Both the position numbers and the translations under genes were made by a program. Under the pieces are notes generated by a model. The model saw only the letters and a program-made list of their open reading frames with translations, made no database searches and had not been told where the DNA came from. From Deltaproteobacteria bacterium (GTDB lineage Bacteria; Desulfobacterota_B; Binatia; UBA9968), in contig JAUXIP010000155.1 in assembly GCA_030620935.1 (NCBI GenBank), forward strand, positions 1 through 5,721: a stretch of 5,721 nucleotides of DNA. Reading direction: 5' to 3'. Each line of letters begins with the position of its first letter. Position 1 is the stretch's first letter. Of the stretch, positions 1 through 5,414 are shown in pieces.

Positions 1-1
1 A

Positions 2-508
2 AATCTCTGCATTGATCCCGTAGAGCCCACGGATGAAGTCTTAGAGGAGATCGCCCGGCAGGGTGTGAGCCGAATATTGCTGACCAACCGGAATCACTCG
101 CGAGCCGCAAACCAAGTACGAGCTCGGACTGGGGCGCGCACTGCCATCCATACGGCTGATGCTTCACATGCGCGCAGCCAGGGGACTGAGTTGGACGATG
201 AAATTAGGATTGGGGAAGAGATAGGGCCGTTTGTCGTTGTGGGTGTGGCTGGAAAGTCTCCCGGTGAAGTTGCGCTCCACTGGCCGGAGCGGAAAATCCT
301 GATCGTCGGGGACGCTGTGGTCGGAGATCCGCCTGGAAAGTGCAAGCTCCTGGCGGAGAAAGTGATGGACGATCCTCCGCTCTTGCGAGCGAGCGTGCGC
401 GGACTCTTGTCGTTGGACTTCGACACGCTTCTACCGGGTGATGGGGAGGCGATTCTCAGCGGCGCCAAAGCTCGGCTCCAAGCGTTGGTGGATACTTTTC
501 CTGATTGA
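2..508 (+). CDS. Metallo-beta-lactamase-fold protein, degenerate metal site, 5' truncated
   Basis: The frame is open from the left edge (first full codon at position 2) to a TGA at 506-508, so the N-terminus is outside the window. The GTG at 65 is internal: the 21 codons before it continue naturally (NLCIDPVEP..., typical of the strand leading into the MBL core). The fold is recognisable from the order of its motif positions. The usual THxHxDH motif reads T-N-R-N-H-S-R (83-103), the GHTPG-type loop reads GKSPGE (about 251-268), the VGD strand keeps its Asp (311-313), and the late PGHG loop reads PGDG (about 434-445). Five of the six metal-ligand positions visible here are therefore substituted and only the central Asp remains. 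Known active MBL hydrolases need these residues, so I infer that this one binds no di-metal centre or has another role (binding, or a different reaction). The substrate is unknown. No partner gene follows on the same transcript, since a repeat region and a new promoter come next. Confidence 0.8.
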   Translation, partial: NLCIDPVEPTDEVLEEIARQGVSRILLTNRNHSRAANQVRARTGARTAIHTADASHARSQGTELDDEIRIGEEIGPFVVVGVAGKSPGEVALHWPERKILIVGDAVVGDPPGKCKLLAEKVMDDPPLLRASVRGLLSLDFDTLLPGDGEAILSGAKARLQALVDTFPD

Positions 509-515
509 ATGCACG

Positions 516-589
516 GTTCAAGGGTTCAAATCGTTCAAAAGTATTTTCTGACGGATTGAACGACTTGAACTATTTAGAACGATTTGAAC
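516..589. repeat. GTTCAAATCGTTCAA inverted repeat cluster
   Basis: A 15-mer built from GTTCAA units occurs once forward (524-538) and twice in inverted orientation. One inverted copy is at 556-570, with 14 of 15 bases complementary and a 17-nt loop. The other is at 577-589, a perfect 13-nt complement of 524-536. Another GTTCAAG lies at 516-522 with its complement at 564-570. On each side the units recur at about 8-9 nt, which suggests short tandem repeats on both flanks. It follows the stop codon of the MBL gene by 8 nt, so it can form a hairpin at the transcript's 3' end. There is no T-run, so an intrinsic terminator is not well supported. It could equally be a dispersed intergenic repeat or a regulator binding array. 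Confidence 0.7.
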
Positions 590-617
590 GATATTTCGGC
601 CCGCAGCCCACCCCACA

Positions 618-646
618 TTGACATTCCTGAGGATTTCGAATATTTT
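618..646 (+). promoter_or_regulatory. Sigma70-type promoter for the membrane/TPR/ferredoxin operon
   Basis: A perfect -35 hexamer TTGACA (618-623) is followed after exactly 17 bp by TATTTT (641-646, 4 of 6 to TATAAT). Transcription would start near 653, leaving a leader of about 27 nt that contains the Shine-Dalgarno sequence at 666-671 before the ATG at 680. This is the best promoter match I found in the window. It fits the new transcription unit that starts after the MBL gene and its repeat cluster. Confidence 0.65.
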
Positions 647-665
647 CAGAAAAACTAGATTTTAC

Positions 666-671
666 AGGTGG
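666..671 (+). promoter_or_regulatory. Ribosome binding site fixing the start at 680
   Basis: AGGTGG sits 8 nt before the ATG at 680. An in-frame GTG at 668 would lie inside this site and would have no Shine-Dalgarno sequence of its own, so the ATG at 680 is the better start. Confidence 0.6.
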
Positions 672-679
672 TTAACATT

Positions 680-865
680 ATGGAAGAGCTCAGTGGCTGG
701 CAAAACTTTCTAGCGATTCTCACTAAACCGGATAATATCCCTATCGTCGGGCTGCTTATTCTGGTCCTCTTTTTCACCTGGATCGGTCTCAGACAGGCCT
801 TCAAAAACGACAGGCTCATCGAGGAGGGAAAAAAGGACGAGATTCCGGAAGAAATGTGGAAATAG
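680..865 (+). CDS. Small single-pass membrane protein, first gene of redox-like operon
   Basis: This is a 61-residue protein starting at the ATG with the well-placed AGGTGG site. Residues 1-18 are polar to amphipathic, residues about 20-38 form one clear hydrophobic helix (IPIVGLLILVLFFTWIGL), and the tail after it is charged (KNDRLIEEGKKDEIPEEMWK). It carries no cysteine or histidine, so it binds no heme or cluster itself. Its stop codon TAG (863-865) directly abuts the ATG of the TPR gene at 866, which implies coupled translation. I do not recognise a named family. Short single-helix proteins of this kind occur as accessory subunits of membrane cytochrome or quinol-oxidoreductase complexes. 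Given the TPR and ferredoxin genes behind it, that is my inference for its role, not something the sequence proves. Confidence 0.75.
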   Translation: MEELSGWQNFLAILTKPDNIPIVGLLILVLFFTWIGLRQAFKNDRLIEEGKKDEIPEEMWK

Positions 866-1693
866 ATGTTGGGATCCTGGGGGATCTTGCTAGCAGGGAT
901 CTTAGGGATATCTGTTTCTCTGGCATACGGACAAAGCGGTTCGTCTCTTACGCAAGAGACTCTGTGGAAGCAGGGAAGGAAATATTTGGCCGAAGGCAAG
1001 GCTGCAGAGGCCAAAAGCATTTTCGAAGATCTCCTTAAAAAGTATCCTAAGGAGCCGGACCTCCATCTCTTTTCGGGAATTGCTTCGCTCAGGCTGCAGG
1101 ATACCGACACGGCTGAAATTCATATTAACAAGGTTCTTGTACTGGCGCCGGATCACGTAGAGGCGAGGACTTTGCTCGGGTGGCTCAAGATGGAGGTACA
1201 CAAAGATTACCCTGCGGCTATCAAGGAATATGTCAGGATCATTGAGTTGAAGCCCGACGCTGCCGAGGCCTTCAATAACTTGGGCGTTGCTTATAAAAAG
1301 AACGGTGATCTGGAAAAGGCCGTAGAGAGTTTCAACCGGGCGCTGGAGCTGCGCCAGGATTACAGCGAAGCCTGGAGCAATCGGGGGTGGAGCTATGCCG
1401 AGCAGGGCAGATGGAGCGAGGCCCGAAAAGATTTCGAGCGGGTATTGGAACTCAACCCGGATGACCAGGGGGCCTTATACGGTCTCTCCAGAGTGCTGAG
1501 GGAACAGCGCGATTATGCAGGGGCACAAAAGGCATTGGAAAGCCTTATTGCCCGGTCTCCCAACTTTGTTTATTGGTTGGAGTGGGGCCAGATCCAGCTT
1601 GTGCGGTATTATTGGGTAGGGATTTTGATAGCGGTGGCGCTTCTTCTGCGGTCCCGTTATAGAAAAACAAGGAGAGAGTCAAATGGCGGGTGA
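866..1693 (+). CDS. Exported TPR-repeat protein with C-terminal membrane anchor
   Basis: This 275-residue protein starts immediately after the preceding stop. Residues 1-22 are a hydrophobic export signal ending in LAYG; the n-region lacks a Lys/Arg, so it could also act as an uncleaved anchor. Six tetratricopeptide repeats follow, at about 32-63, 66-97, 100-132, 134-166, 168-200 and 202-234. The fourth and fifth are the clearest (AFNNLGVAYKKNGDLEKAVE..., AWSNRGWSYAEQGRWSEARK...). Residues about 248-261 form a transmembrane helix, followed by an Arg/Lys-rich tail (RSRYRKTRR) that should lie in the cytoplasm. The predicted topology is a TPR domain on the outer face of the inner membrane. TPR domains bind proteins, so a scaffold or assembly role for a membrane complex is likely, for example one involving c-type cytochromes; that partner is inferred. 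The gene overlaps the ferredoxin gene by 11 nt, and its last codons contain that gene's ribosome binding site. Confidence 0.85.
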   Translation: MLGSWGILLAGILGISVSLAYGQSGSSLTQETLWKQGRKYLAEGKAAEAKSIFEDLLKKYPKEPDLHLFSGIASLRLQDTDTAEIHINKVLVLAPDHVEARTLLGWLKMEVHKDYPAAIKEYVRIIELKPDAAEAFNNLGVAYKKNGDLEKAVESFNRALELRQDYSEAWSNRGWSYAEQGRWSEARKDFERVLELNPDDQGALYGLSRVLREQRDYAGAQKALESLIARSPNFVYWLEWGQIQLVRYYWVGILIAVALLLRSRYRKTRRESNGG

Positions 1694-2237
1694 AGCGACA
1701 AAAAAACGTAAAGGGACGGCGCTCGTGGCCGTGATGGATGAGAACTGTTCAAGTTGTGCCGGATCACCCCTGTGCGAGCTCCATTGCCCGGTAGAGAATT
1801 GCATCAACCTGCTTTACGAAGAATTTCCCCAAGGGGGATTAAAGCCCTATCGGGTGTGGGTGGACAATGACAAGTGCATCGGTTGCCAATTGTGCTACAG
1901 CGACGATCTCACCAAGATTCATCAGCACAAGGAAACGGGCGAGATGTACTACGAGTACGCGGGCCGGTTCTATGACAGCTCCAAAAAGCCGATCGCTCCG
2001 GATGCGATGCCGAAAAAATTCCAACTTCAGCTCATAGGGACGGAATCGGAGGACCGGCTCGACAAAAAGATATGTCCGTGGGACGCTATTAAGATGTACG
2101 AGTTTGACGAGGGGGTGGCAGTTTCGGAGTATTTCTACAATCCCAAAAAAATAAAAACAGTGGATGGCCTTTATGTGATCGATAACGAGGAGAAAGAAAA
2201 GTTGGAGGAGAAACAGACGGAATTGTACGGGTGTTAA
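1683..2237 (+). CDS. Dicluster 4Fe-4S ferredoxin with large insertion in the second motif
   Basis: This 184-residue protein has a strong Shine-Dalgarno AAGGAGAG (1669-1676) 6 nt before its ATG (1683), inside the end of the TPR gene. The first cluster motif is C22-x2-C25-x5-C31-x3-C35-P, with two extra residues before the third Cys compared with the usual CxxCxxCxxxCP. The second begins C65-x2-C68-x2-C71, but its closing Cys-Pro appears only at C131-P132, after about 59 inserted residues (72-130) rich in Tyr, Lys and His. By the ferredoxin rule the clusters would be C22/C25/C31/C131 and C65/C68/C71/C35. C40 and the C-terminal C184 are spare. There is no signal peptide or membrane helix, so it should be cytoplasmic and carry electrons to or from a membrane partner on the same operon. 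I cannot name the exact family or its redox partner. Confidence 0.85.
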   Translation: MAGEATKKRKGTALVAVMDENCSSCAGSPLCELHCPVENCINLLYEEFPQGGLKPYRVWVDNDKCIGCQLCYSDDLTKIHQHKETGEMYYEYAGRFYDSSKKPIAPDAMPKKFQLQLIGTESEDRLDKKICPWDAIKMYEFDEGVAVSEYFYNPKKIKTVDGLYVIDNEEKEKLEEKQTELYGC

Positions 2238-2260
2238 TTTTGGAACGAGATCAAGTTATA

Positions 2261-2291
2261 TCGAACACGGGATTTGAATCCCCGTGTTCGA
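2261..2291. terminator. Hairpin 1 after the ferredoxin gene, possible terminator
   Basis: A perfect 11-bp stem (2261-2271 TCGAACACGGG with 2281-2291 CCCGTGTTCGA) closes a 9-nt loop, 23 nt after the ferredoxin stop codon. There is no T-tract directly after it, so it is not a textbook intrinsic terminator. It could stabilise the transcript's 3' end, or act together with the second hairpin that starts 2 nt later. The structure is seen directly; the function is inferred. Confidence 0.5.
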
Positions 2292-2293
2292 CG

Positions 2294-2322
2294 AAAGGGG
2301 AGAGCTGCCGCTTCTCCCCTTT
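2294..2322. terminator. Hairpin 2, GC-rich stem ending in TTT, possible terminator
   Basis: A perfect 10-bp stem AAAGGGGAGA (2294-2303) with TCTCCCCTTT (2313-2322) has a 9-nt loop. It begins 2 nt after hairpin 1. The stem starts with AAA and ends with TTT, as bidirectional terminators often do, but the T-run is only three bases long. The most likely role is ending the upstream operon; a leader element of the downstream carboxyltransferase gene is the alternative. Confidence 0.5.
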
Positions 2323-2343
2323 GAAAACCCCATCGGCTTTGTG

Positions 2344-2361
2344 CCCGCCTCAAGAGGCGGG
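2344..2361 (+). promoter_or_regulatory. Hairpin 3 in the carboxyltransferase leader
   Basis: CCCGCCTC (2344-2351) and GAGGCGGG (2354-2361) form a perfect 8-bp inverted repeat around AA; as RNA the top pairs would open to leave a usable loop. It contains the only purine-rich, Shine-Dalgarno-like run (AAGAGG, 2352-2357) upstream of the ATG at 2380. That run is 22 nt from the ATG but 4 nt from an in-frame GTG at 2362. Hiding this site by folding could limit translation, but the effect is inferred only from the base pairing. Confidence 0.4.
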
Positions 2362-2379
2362 GTGTACATTAAATCAAAG

Positions 2380-3741
2380 ATGAAGAAAGTCGAGCTTACA
2401 GAGACAGTCCTGCGTGACGCGCACCAGTCCTTGCTGGCCACGCGCATGCGCACCGAGGACATGCTGCCGATAGCCGAGAAGATGGATCAGGCTGGTTATT
2501 GGTCGCTGGAGGTGTGGGGTGGAGCGACCTTCGATGCCTCCCTCCGCTATCTAAAGGAGTGTCCTTGGGAGCGACTGCATAAGCTGCGCCAAGCCATGCC
2601 TAAGACGCGTTTTCAGATGCTCCTGCGCGGCCAGAACCTGGTCGGGTACCACAACTACCCGGACGACATGGTGGAGAAATTCGTCGAGCTGGCGGCGAAA
2701 GGAGGCATCGATGTCTTTAGGATCTTCGATGCCATGAACGATGTCCGTAATATGAAGGCAGCGATAGAAGCGGCGCTCAAGACCGGCAAGACCGTCGAGG
2801 GGACCATCTGTTATACCATCAGCCCGGTTCATTCGATTGACTACTTCCTTCGCTTGGGCGAGCGTTTGGCCGAGATGGGCGTTCAGGTCATCTGTCTGAA
2901 GGATATGGGAGGGTTGTTGGCGCCATATACAACTTATGAGCTTGTCAAAGGGCTCAAGTCGCGCCTCTCTCTTCCAGTGCACCTCCACTCACACTGCACG
3001 ACCGGGATGGCGCCCATGAGTTATATGATGGCTGTCGAGGCGGGCGCCGACATCTTGGACACGGCCATTTCGCCCTTCTCTCAAGGGACGTCCCAGCCTG
3101 CCACGGAGGCTATGGTGGCCGCTTTACAAAGTACCCCCTATGACACCGGCTTGGACCTCAAACTCTTGGAGGAGATTGCAGAATATTTTTACGGCGTCCG
3201 GCGCAAATATGCCGAATTCGAAAGTCCGGTGAATAACCGGGTGAAGACGGATGTCCTGACCTCTCAGATTCCCGGAGGGATGCTCTCCAATCTGGTGGCC
3301 CAATTGCGCCAGCAAAAGGCTGAACACAGGCTGGAGGCCGTATTGGCCGAGATGCCGGCGGTAAGAAAGGATCTCGGTTATCCTCCCTTGGTAACTCCGA
3401 CCAGTCAGATATGCGGCTCGCAAGCTGCCCTGAATGTCATGACCGGCAAGCGCTATTCGGTAGTGGCGGTGGAGACAAAAAATTATGTCATGGGACTTTA
3501 CGGTACGCCGCCGGGGCAAATCAGCGAAGAAATGAAGGAGAAAGTGCTGGGAAAAAAGCAACCGATCGACTGTCGCCCGGCGGATTTGCTGCAACCGAGA
3601 TTGGAACAGGCCAAGAAAGAAATTGGAACTCTGGCCGCTAATGAAGAGGATATGCTTTCCTACGCCCTCTTTCCTGAGATTGCCAAAGAATATTTCCTCT
3701 GGCGCGAATCGCAGAAAAGCGCCTCAGCATCCCCCGTTTAA
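2380..3741 (+). CDS. Carboxyltransferase subunit, pyruvate carboxylase B / oxaloacetate decarboxylase alpha type, no biotin domain
   Basis: The product is 453 residues from the ATG at 2380, where the conserved KVELTETVLRDAHQSLLATR start of the family begins. The frame is open back to a GTG at 2284, but those 32 codons read through the hairpins and do not look like family sequence. The enzyme moves a carboxyl group between biotin and pyruvate/oxaloacetate. Residues about 1-270 are the HMGL-like TIM barrel. Metal site candidates are D13 (RDAHQS), K174 (CLKDMGG, the lysine that is carbamylated in relatives), and H201/H203 (HLHSH). T237 in GTSQPATE matches the catalytic threonine. Residues about 275-450 are the conserved PYC/OadA C-terminal domain. 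The chain ends at ...SASASPV with no biotinyl Met-Lys-Met domain, so a separate biotin carrier and a carboxylase or sodium-pump partner must be encoded elsewhere. Which of the two reactions it serves cannot be decided here. Its stop lies 3 nt from the end of hisG on the other strand. Confidence 0.88.
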   Translation: MKKVELTETVLRDAHQSLLATRMRTEDMLPIAEKMDQAGYWSLEVWGGATFDASLRYLKECPWERLHKLRQAMPKTRFQMLLRGQNLVGYHNYPDDMVEKFVELAAKGGIDVFRIFDAMNDVRNMKAAIEAALKTGKTVEGTICYTISPVHSIDYFLRLGERLAEMGVQVICLKDMGGLLAPYTTYELVKGLKSRLSLPVHLHSHCTTGMAPMSYMMAVEAGADILDTAISPFSQGTSQPATEAMVAALQSTPYDTGLDLKLLEEIAEYFYGVRRKYAEFESPVNNRVKTDVLTSQIPGGMLSNLVAQLRQQKAEHRLEAVLAEMPAVRKDLGYPPLVTPTSQICGSQAALNVMTGKRYSVVAVETKNYVMGLYGTPPGQISEEMKEKVLGKKQPIDCRPADLLQPRLEQAKKEIGTLAANEEDMLSYALFPEIAKEYFLWRESQKSASASPV

Positions 3742-3744
3742 ATT

Positions 3745-4635
3745 TCAGATTACCTTATTGAGAGGGTACTCGATGATCCCGACGGCTCCGTTTTGAATGA
3801 GCTTGGGAATCAAGTCGCGCACGACATCCTCGGTGATGACGCTCTCAATAGAAAACCACTTCACCCCGTGAAGCGCCGCTGCCGGGTAAAGAGTGGCGAT
3901 GGTAGGAGCCGTGATGCTGGGAATGAGATTAACGATTTTGTCCAGGTCGGCCTCGGTCACATTCATCTTAATTCCAACCTTGTTTTCGGCCGAGAGCGCG
4001 CCTTGGAGGAGAAGCCGAATCTGCTCGAGTTTTTCCCGTTTCCAGGCATCCTCCCATGACTTTTTGTTTGCGATAAGCTGTGGGCTGGATTCTAACAGGT
4101 CGGCTACGATCCTGAGCCCGTGAGCGCGGATGGTGCCTCCGGTCTCGGTCACCTCGACAATCGCATCAACCAATCCCTCGGCTGCCTTGGCCTCGGTCGC
4201 TCCCCAGGAAAACTCGACTTGTACCGGAATCTTTCGCTCGGCAAAATAGTGACTCGTGAAGTTGACCATTTCCGTGGCAATTTTTTTGCCTTTTAGATCT
4301 TCGATCTTTTTAACAGGAGAATCCTGGGGCACGGCCAGAACCCACCGCACAGGTCTGAAGCTCACCTTGGAGTAGACCAATTCGGCGACTACATGGACGT
4401 CCGAGTCGTTTTCTTGCGGCCAATCCTTTCCGGTGATCCCTGCGTCCAAGGATCCAGACTCGACGTACCGTGACATCTCCTGGGCACGGACGATGCTGCA
4501 GCGCAACGTTTTGTCGTCGACAGTAGGAAAATAACTCCGGTCCATCCCCGAGATCTTCCAGCCGGATTTTCTAAAAAGTTCAGTGGTGGCCCCCTGAAGA
4601 CTCCCTTTGGGCAGGCCAAGTTTTAACTGCCTCAC
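3745..4635 (-). CDS. hisG: ATP phosphoribosyltransferase, long form
   Basis: HisG catalyses the first step of histidine synthesis, joining ATP and PRPP to give phosphoribosyl-ATP in the cytoplasm. At 296 residues this is the long form, with a C-terminal regulatory ACT-like domain (about 221-292, [26 protein letters not shown]...). That form normally works without HisZ and is feedback-inhibited by histidine. The N-terminal LGLPKGSLQ, the [11 protein letters not shown] segment (62-72) and the PRPP-binding stretch [19 protein letters not shown] (156-174) are all present. In the last, Glu161 and the second Gly of TGGT differ slightly from the common DxxxTGTTL form. The start is a GTG (4633-4635) inside the last codons of hisI, giving a 4-nt GTGA overlap that implies coupled translation. 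No terminator is seen after its stop. Confidence 0.93.
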   Translation of the reverse strand: MRQLKLGLPKGSLQGATTELFRKSGWKISGMDRSYFPTVDDKTLRCSIVRAQEMSRYVESGSLDAGITGKDWPQENDSDVHVVAELVYSKVSFRPVRWVLAVPQDSPVKKIEDLKGKKIATEMVNFTSHYFAERKIPVQVEFSWGATEAKAAEGLVDAIVEVTETGGTIRAHGLRIVADLLESSPQLIANKKSWEDAWKREKLEQIRLLLQGALSAENKVGIKMNVTEADLDKIVNLIPSITAPTIATLYPAAALHGVKWFSIESVITEDVVRDLIPKLIQNGAVGIIEYPLNKVI

Positions 4636-5012
4636 TTTTTATAAACCTCCTCCGGCTTGAAGATCCTCTCTTCCGTGATGGTCCAATCTTCCTTGTCCCT
4701 TTTGCGAAAAAAACAGCTCCGATAACCCATGTGACAAGCTCCGCCACCAAGCTGCTTCACTCTAAGAAGCAAGGTATCGTTGTCGCAGTCGATAAAAGCC
4801 TCCGCGACCTCCTGGTAATGGCCGGACTCCTCCCCCTTGAGCCACAGTGCCCGTCGTGAGCGGCTGTAATAGTGAGCCTTTCCGGTCTCTTGAGTTTTTT
4901 CCCAGGCCTCTTGGTTCATGTAAGCCATCATTAGGACCTCATGAGATTGGTAATCCTGGACAATAACCGGAACCAGCCCATTCCCCTTGGCAAAGTCGAT
5001 GTCCTGCATCAT
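4632..5012 (-). CDS. hisI: Phosphoribosyl-AMP cyclohydrolase
   Basis: HisI opens the adenine ring of phosphoribosyl-AMP, the third step of histidine synthesis. The 126-residue protein is the cyclohydrolase domain only, with no HisE pyrophosphohydrolase fused behind it. Signature stretches are [12 protein letters not shown] (26-37), [20 protein letters not shown] (46-65), DCDND (75-79, the Asp residues that bind Mg and a Zn-ligand Cys76), and [13 protein letters not shown] (89-101, Cys93 and Cys100 as the other Zn ligands). A good Shine-Dalgarno AAGGAAA (5018-5024, minus strand) precedes the ATG at 5012; a second ATG follows directly. The 99-nt gap upstream (5013-5111) has only a weak promoter-like pair (TTGAAT at 5058-5063 and TTAACT at 5036-5041, minus strand). 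Transcription from the upstream HTH gene is therefore also possible. hisG follows as the second gene. Confidence 0.93.
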   Translation of the reverse strand: MMQDIDFAKGNGLVPVIVQDYQSHEVLMMAYMNQEAWEKTQETGKAHYYSRSRRALWLKGEESGHYQEVAEAFIDCDNDTLLLRVKQLGGGACHMGYRSCFFRKRDKEDWTITEERIFKPEEVYKK

Positions 5013-5111
5013 TGTGATTTCCTTGAAGATTAATCAGTTAACATACCTGCCATGGGGATTCAATGAGGAGGGGCTTGCCCGGATATTTTTCTGGTAGTAG
5101 GGGGGATTTAT

Positions 5112-5360
5112 TTACGTTTCATTTTCTTCGGGCTCCTCCCCGTTTGACGGAATCCTCAAGATTTCAGCGATTTGTCTCTCGAGCCTACGTGATTTCCGTT
5201 GCCCCTTGAGAAGACGGGTGATGGTTGAAGGATTCACGCCGAGTTTTTCCGCCAAGGCCCTTTGGGTATAAATTCCTTGCTGGAGCATGCGGATCTTGAT
5301 TTTAACCCAGTGCATTGATAGTATGGGCAACAAAATTGCCCTGGTTGAACGGCTATTCAT
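5112..5360 (-). CDS. Small helix-turn-helix (XRE/Cro-like) DNA-binding protein
   Basis: This frame gives 82 residues, almost all one helix-turn-helix domain. The core is at about 32-53 (TQRALAEKLGVNPSTITRLLKG), followed by QRKSRRLERQIAEILRIP, a layout seen in small phage-type regulators such as Cro and Ner relatives. The tail is acidic (NGEEPEENET). The start is uncertain. The ATG at 5358-5360 has no Shine-Dalgarno sequence and lies at the predicted transcription start. An ATG at 5313-5315 would give 67 residues, remove a non-family-like stretch (NSRSTRAILLPILS) and leave a leader of about 45 nt. It reads away from the larger HTH gene at 5413 and shares its control region, so mutual or self-repression is likely. 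Its target is not known from sequence alone. It reads toward hisI, but there is no sign that it controls histidine genes. Confidence 0.72.
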   Translation of the reverse strand: MNSRSTRAILLPILSMHWVKIKIRMLQQGIYTQRALAEKLGVNPSTITRLLKGQRKSRRLERQIAEILRIPSNGEEPEENET

Positions 5361-5414
5361 TAAATTGAATATTCTACATTGAATGGGTTGTCAAGGTCGT
5401 ATTCGCTAACGAAT
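5355..5414. promoter_or_regulatory. Three ATTC...GAAT dyads, candidate operators between divergent HTH genes
   Basis: The dyads are ATTC-N8-GAAT (5355-5370), ATTC-N6-GAAT (5371-5384) and ATTC-N6-GAAT (5401-5414; its arms extend to 5 bp, ATTCG/CGAAT). Their centres are 15 and 30 bp apart. The outer two overlap the start codons of the two divergent genes (5358-5360 and 5413-5415), and the middle one sits in the leftward promoter. XRE-type dimers bind such short dyads. The half-sites are only 4-5 bp in AT-rich DNA, so chance cannot be excluded. Confidence 0.5.
5366..5394 (-). promoter_or_regulatory. Promoter for the small HTH gene
   Basis: On the minus strand TTGACA (5389-5394, perfect -35) is followed after 17 bp by TATTCA (5366-5371, 3 of 6 to TATAAT). 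Transcription would begin near 5357-5359, at the first ATG of the small HTH gene. The dyad at 5371-5384 fills the spacer and the dyad at 5355-5370 covers the -10 and start point, as expected for repressor sites. Confidence 0.5.

Noticed and set aside
509..660. CRISPR array from the repeated GTTCAA units
   Set aside because: Units are 8-15 nt, partly inverted, and have no 25-40 nt spacers of constant length; no cas genes are present.
655..1201. Open frames on the minus strand opposite the membrane and TPR genes
   Set aside because: They have no recognisable domains and lie opposite clear TPR repeats with a consistent plus-strand operon; they are shadows of that coding sequence.
2262..2291. 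tRNA 3' end (T-arm-like GGGATTTGAATCCCC)
   Set aside because: The loop resembles a T-loop, but it has T where C56 is expected, an A-C mismatch closes the stem, and the upstream sequence where D and anticodon arms would lie is ferredoxin coding sequence.
2284..2379. Longer N-terminus of the carboxyltransferase from a GTG at 2284
   Set aside because: These 32 codons read through hairpins 1-3, have no ribosome binding site at 2284 and do not match the family, whose conserved start is the KVELTETVLRDAHQS region.
2551..3594. Minus-strand open frames of about 145-156 codons opposite the carboxyltransferase
   Set aside because: No motifs and no ribosome binding sites; they are explained by codon bias of the conserved plus-strand enzyme.
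3793..4123. Plus-strand open frames opposite hisG
   Set aside because: The minus strand carries a full-length HisG with all motifs; the plus-strand translations show no family features.
5071..5080. GGGCTTGCCC as a terminator between the small HTH gene and hisI
   Set aside because: The stem is only 4 bp with a 2-nt loop, and no T-run follows it on the minus strand, the only strand with genes reading across it.
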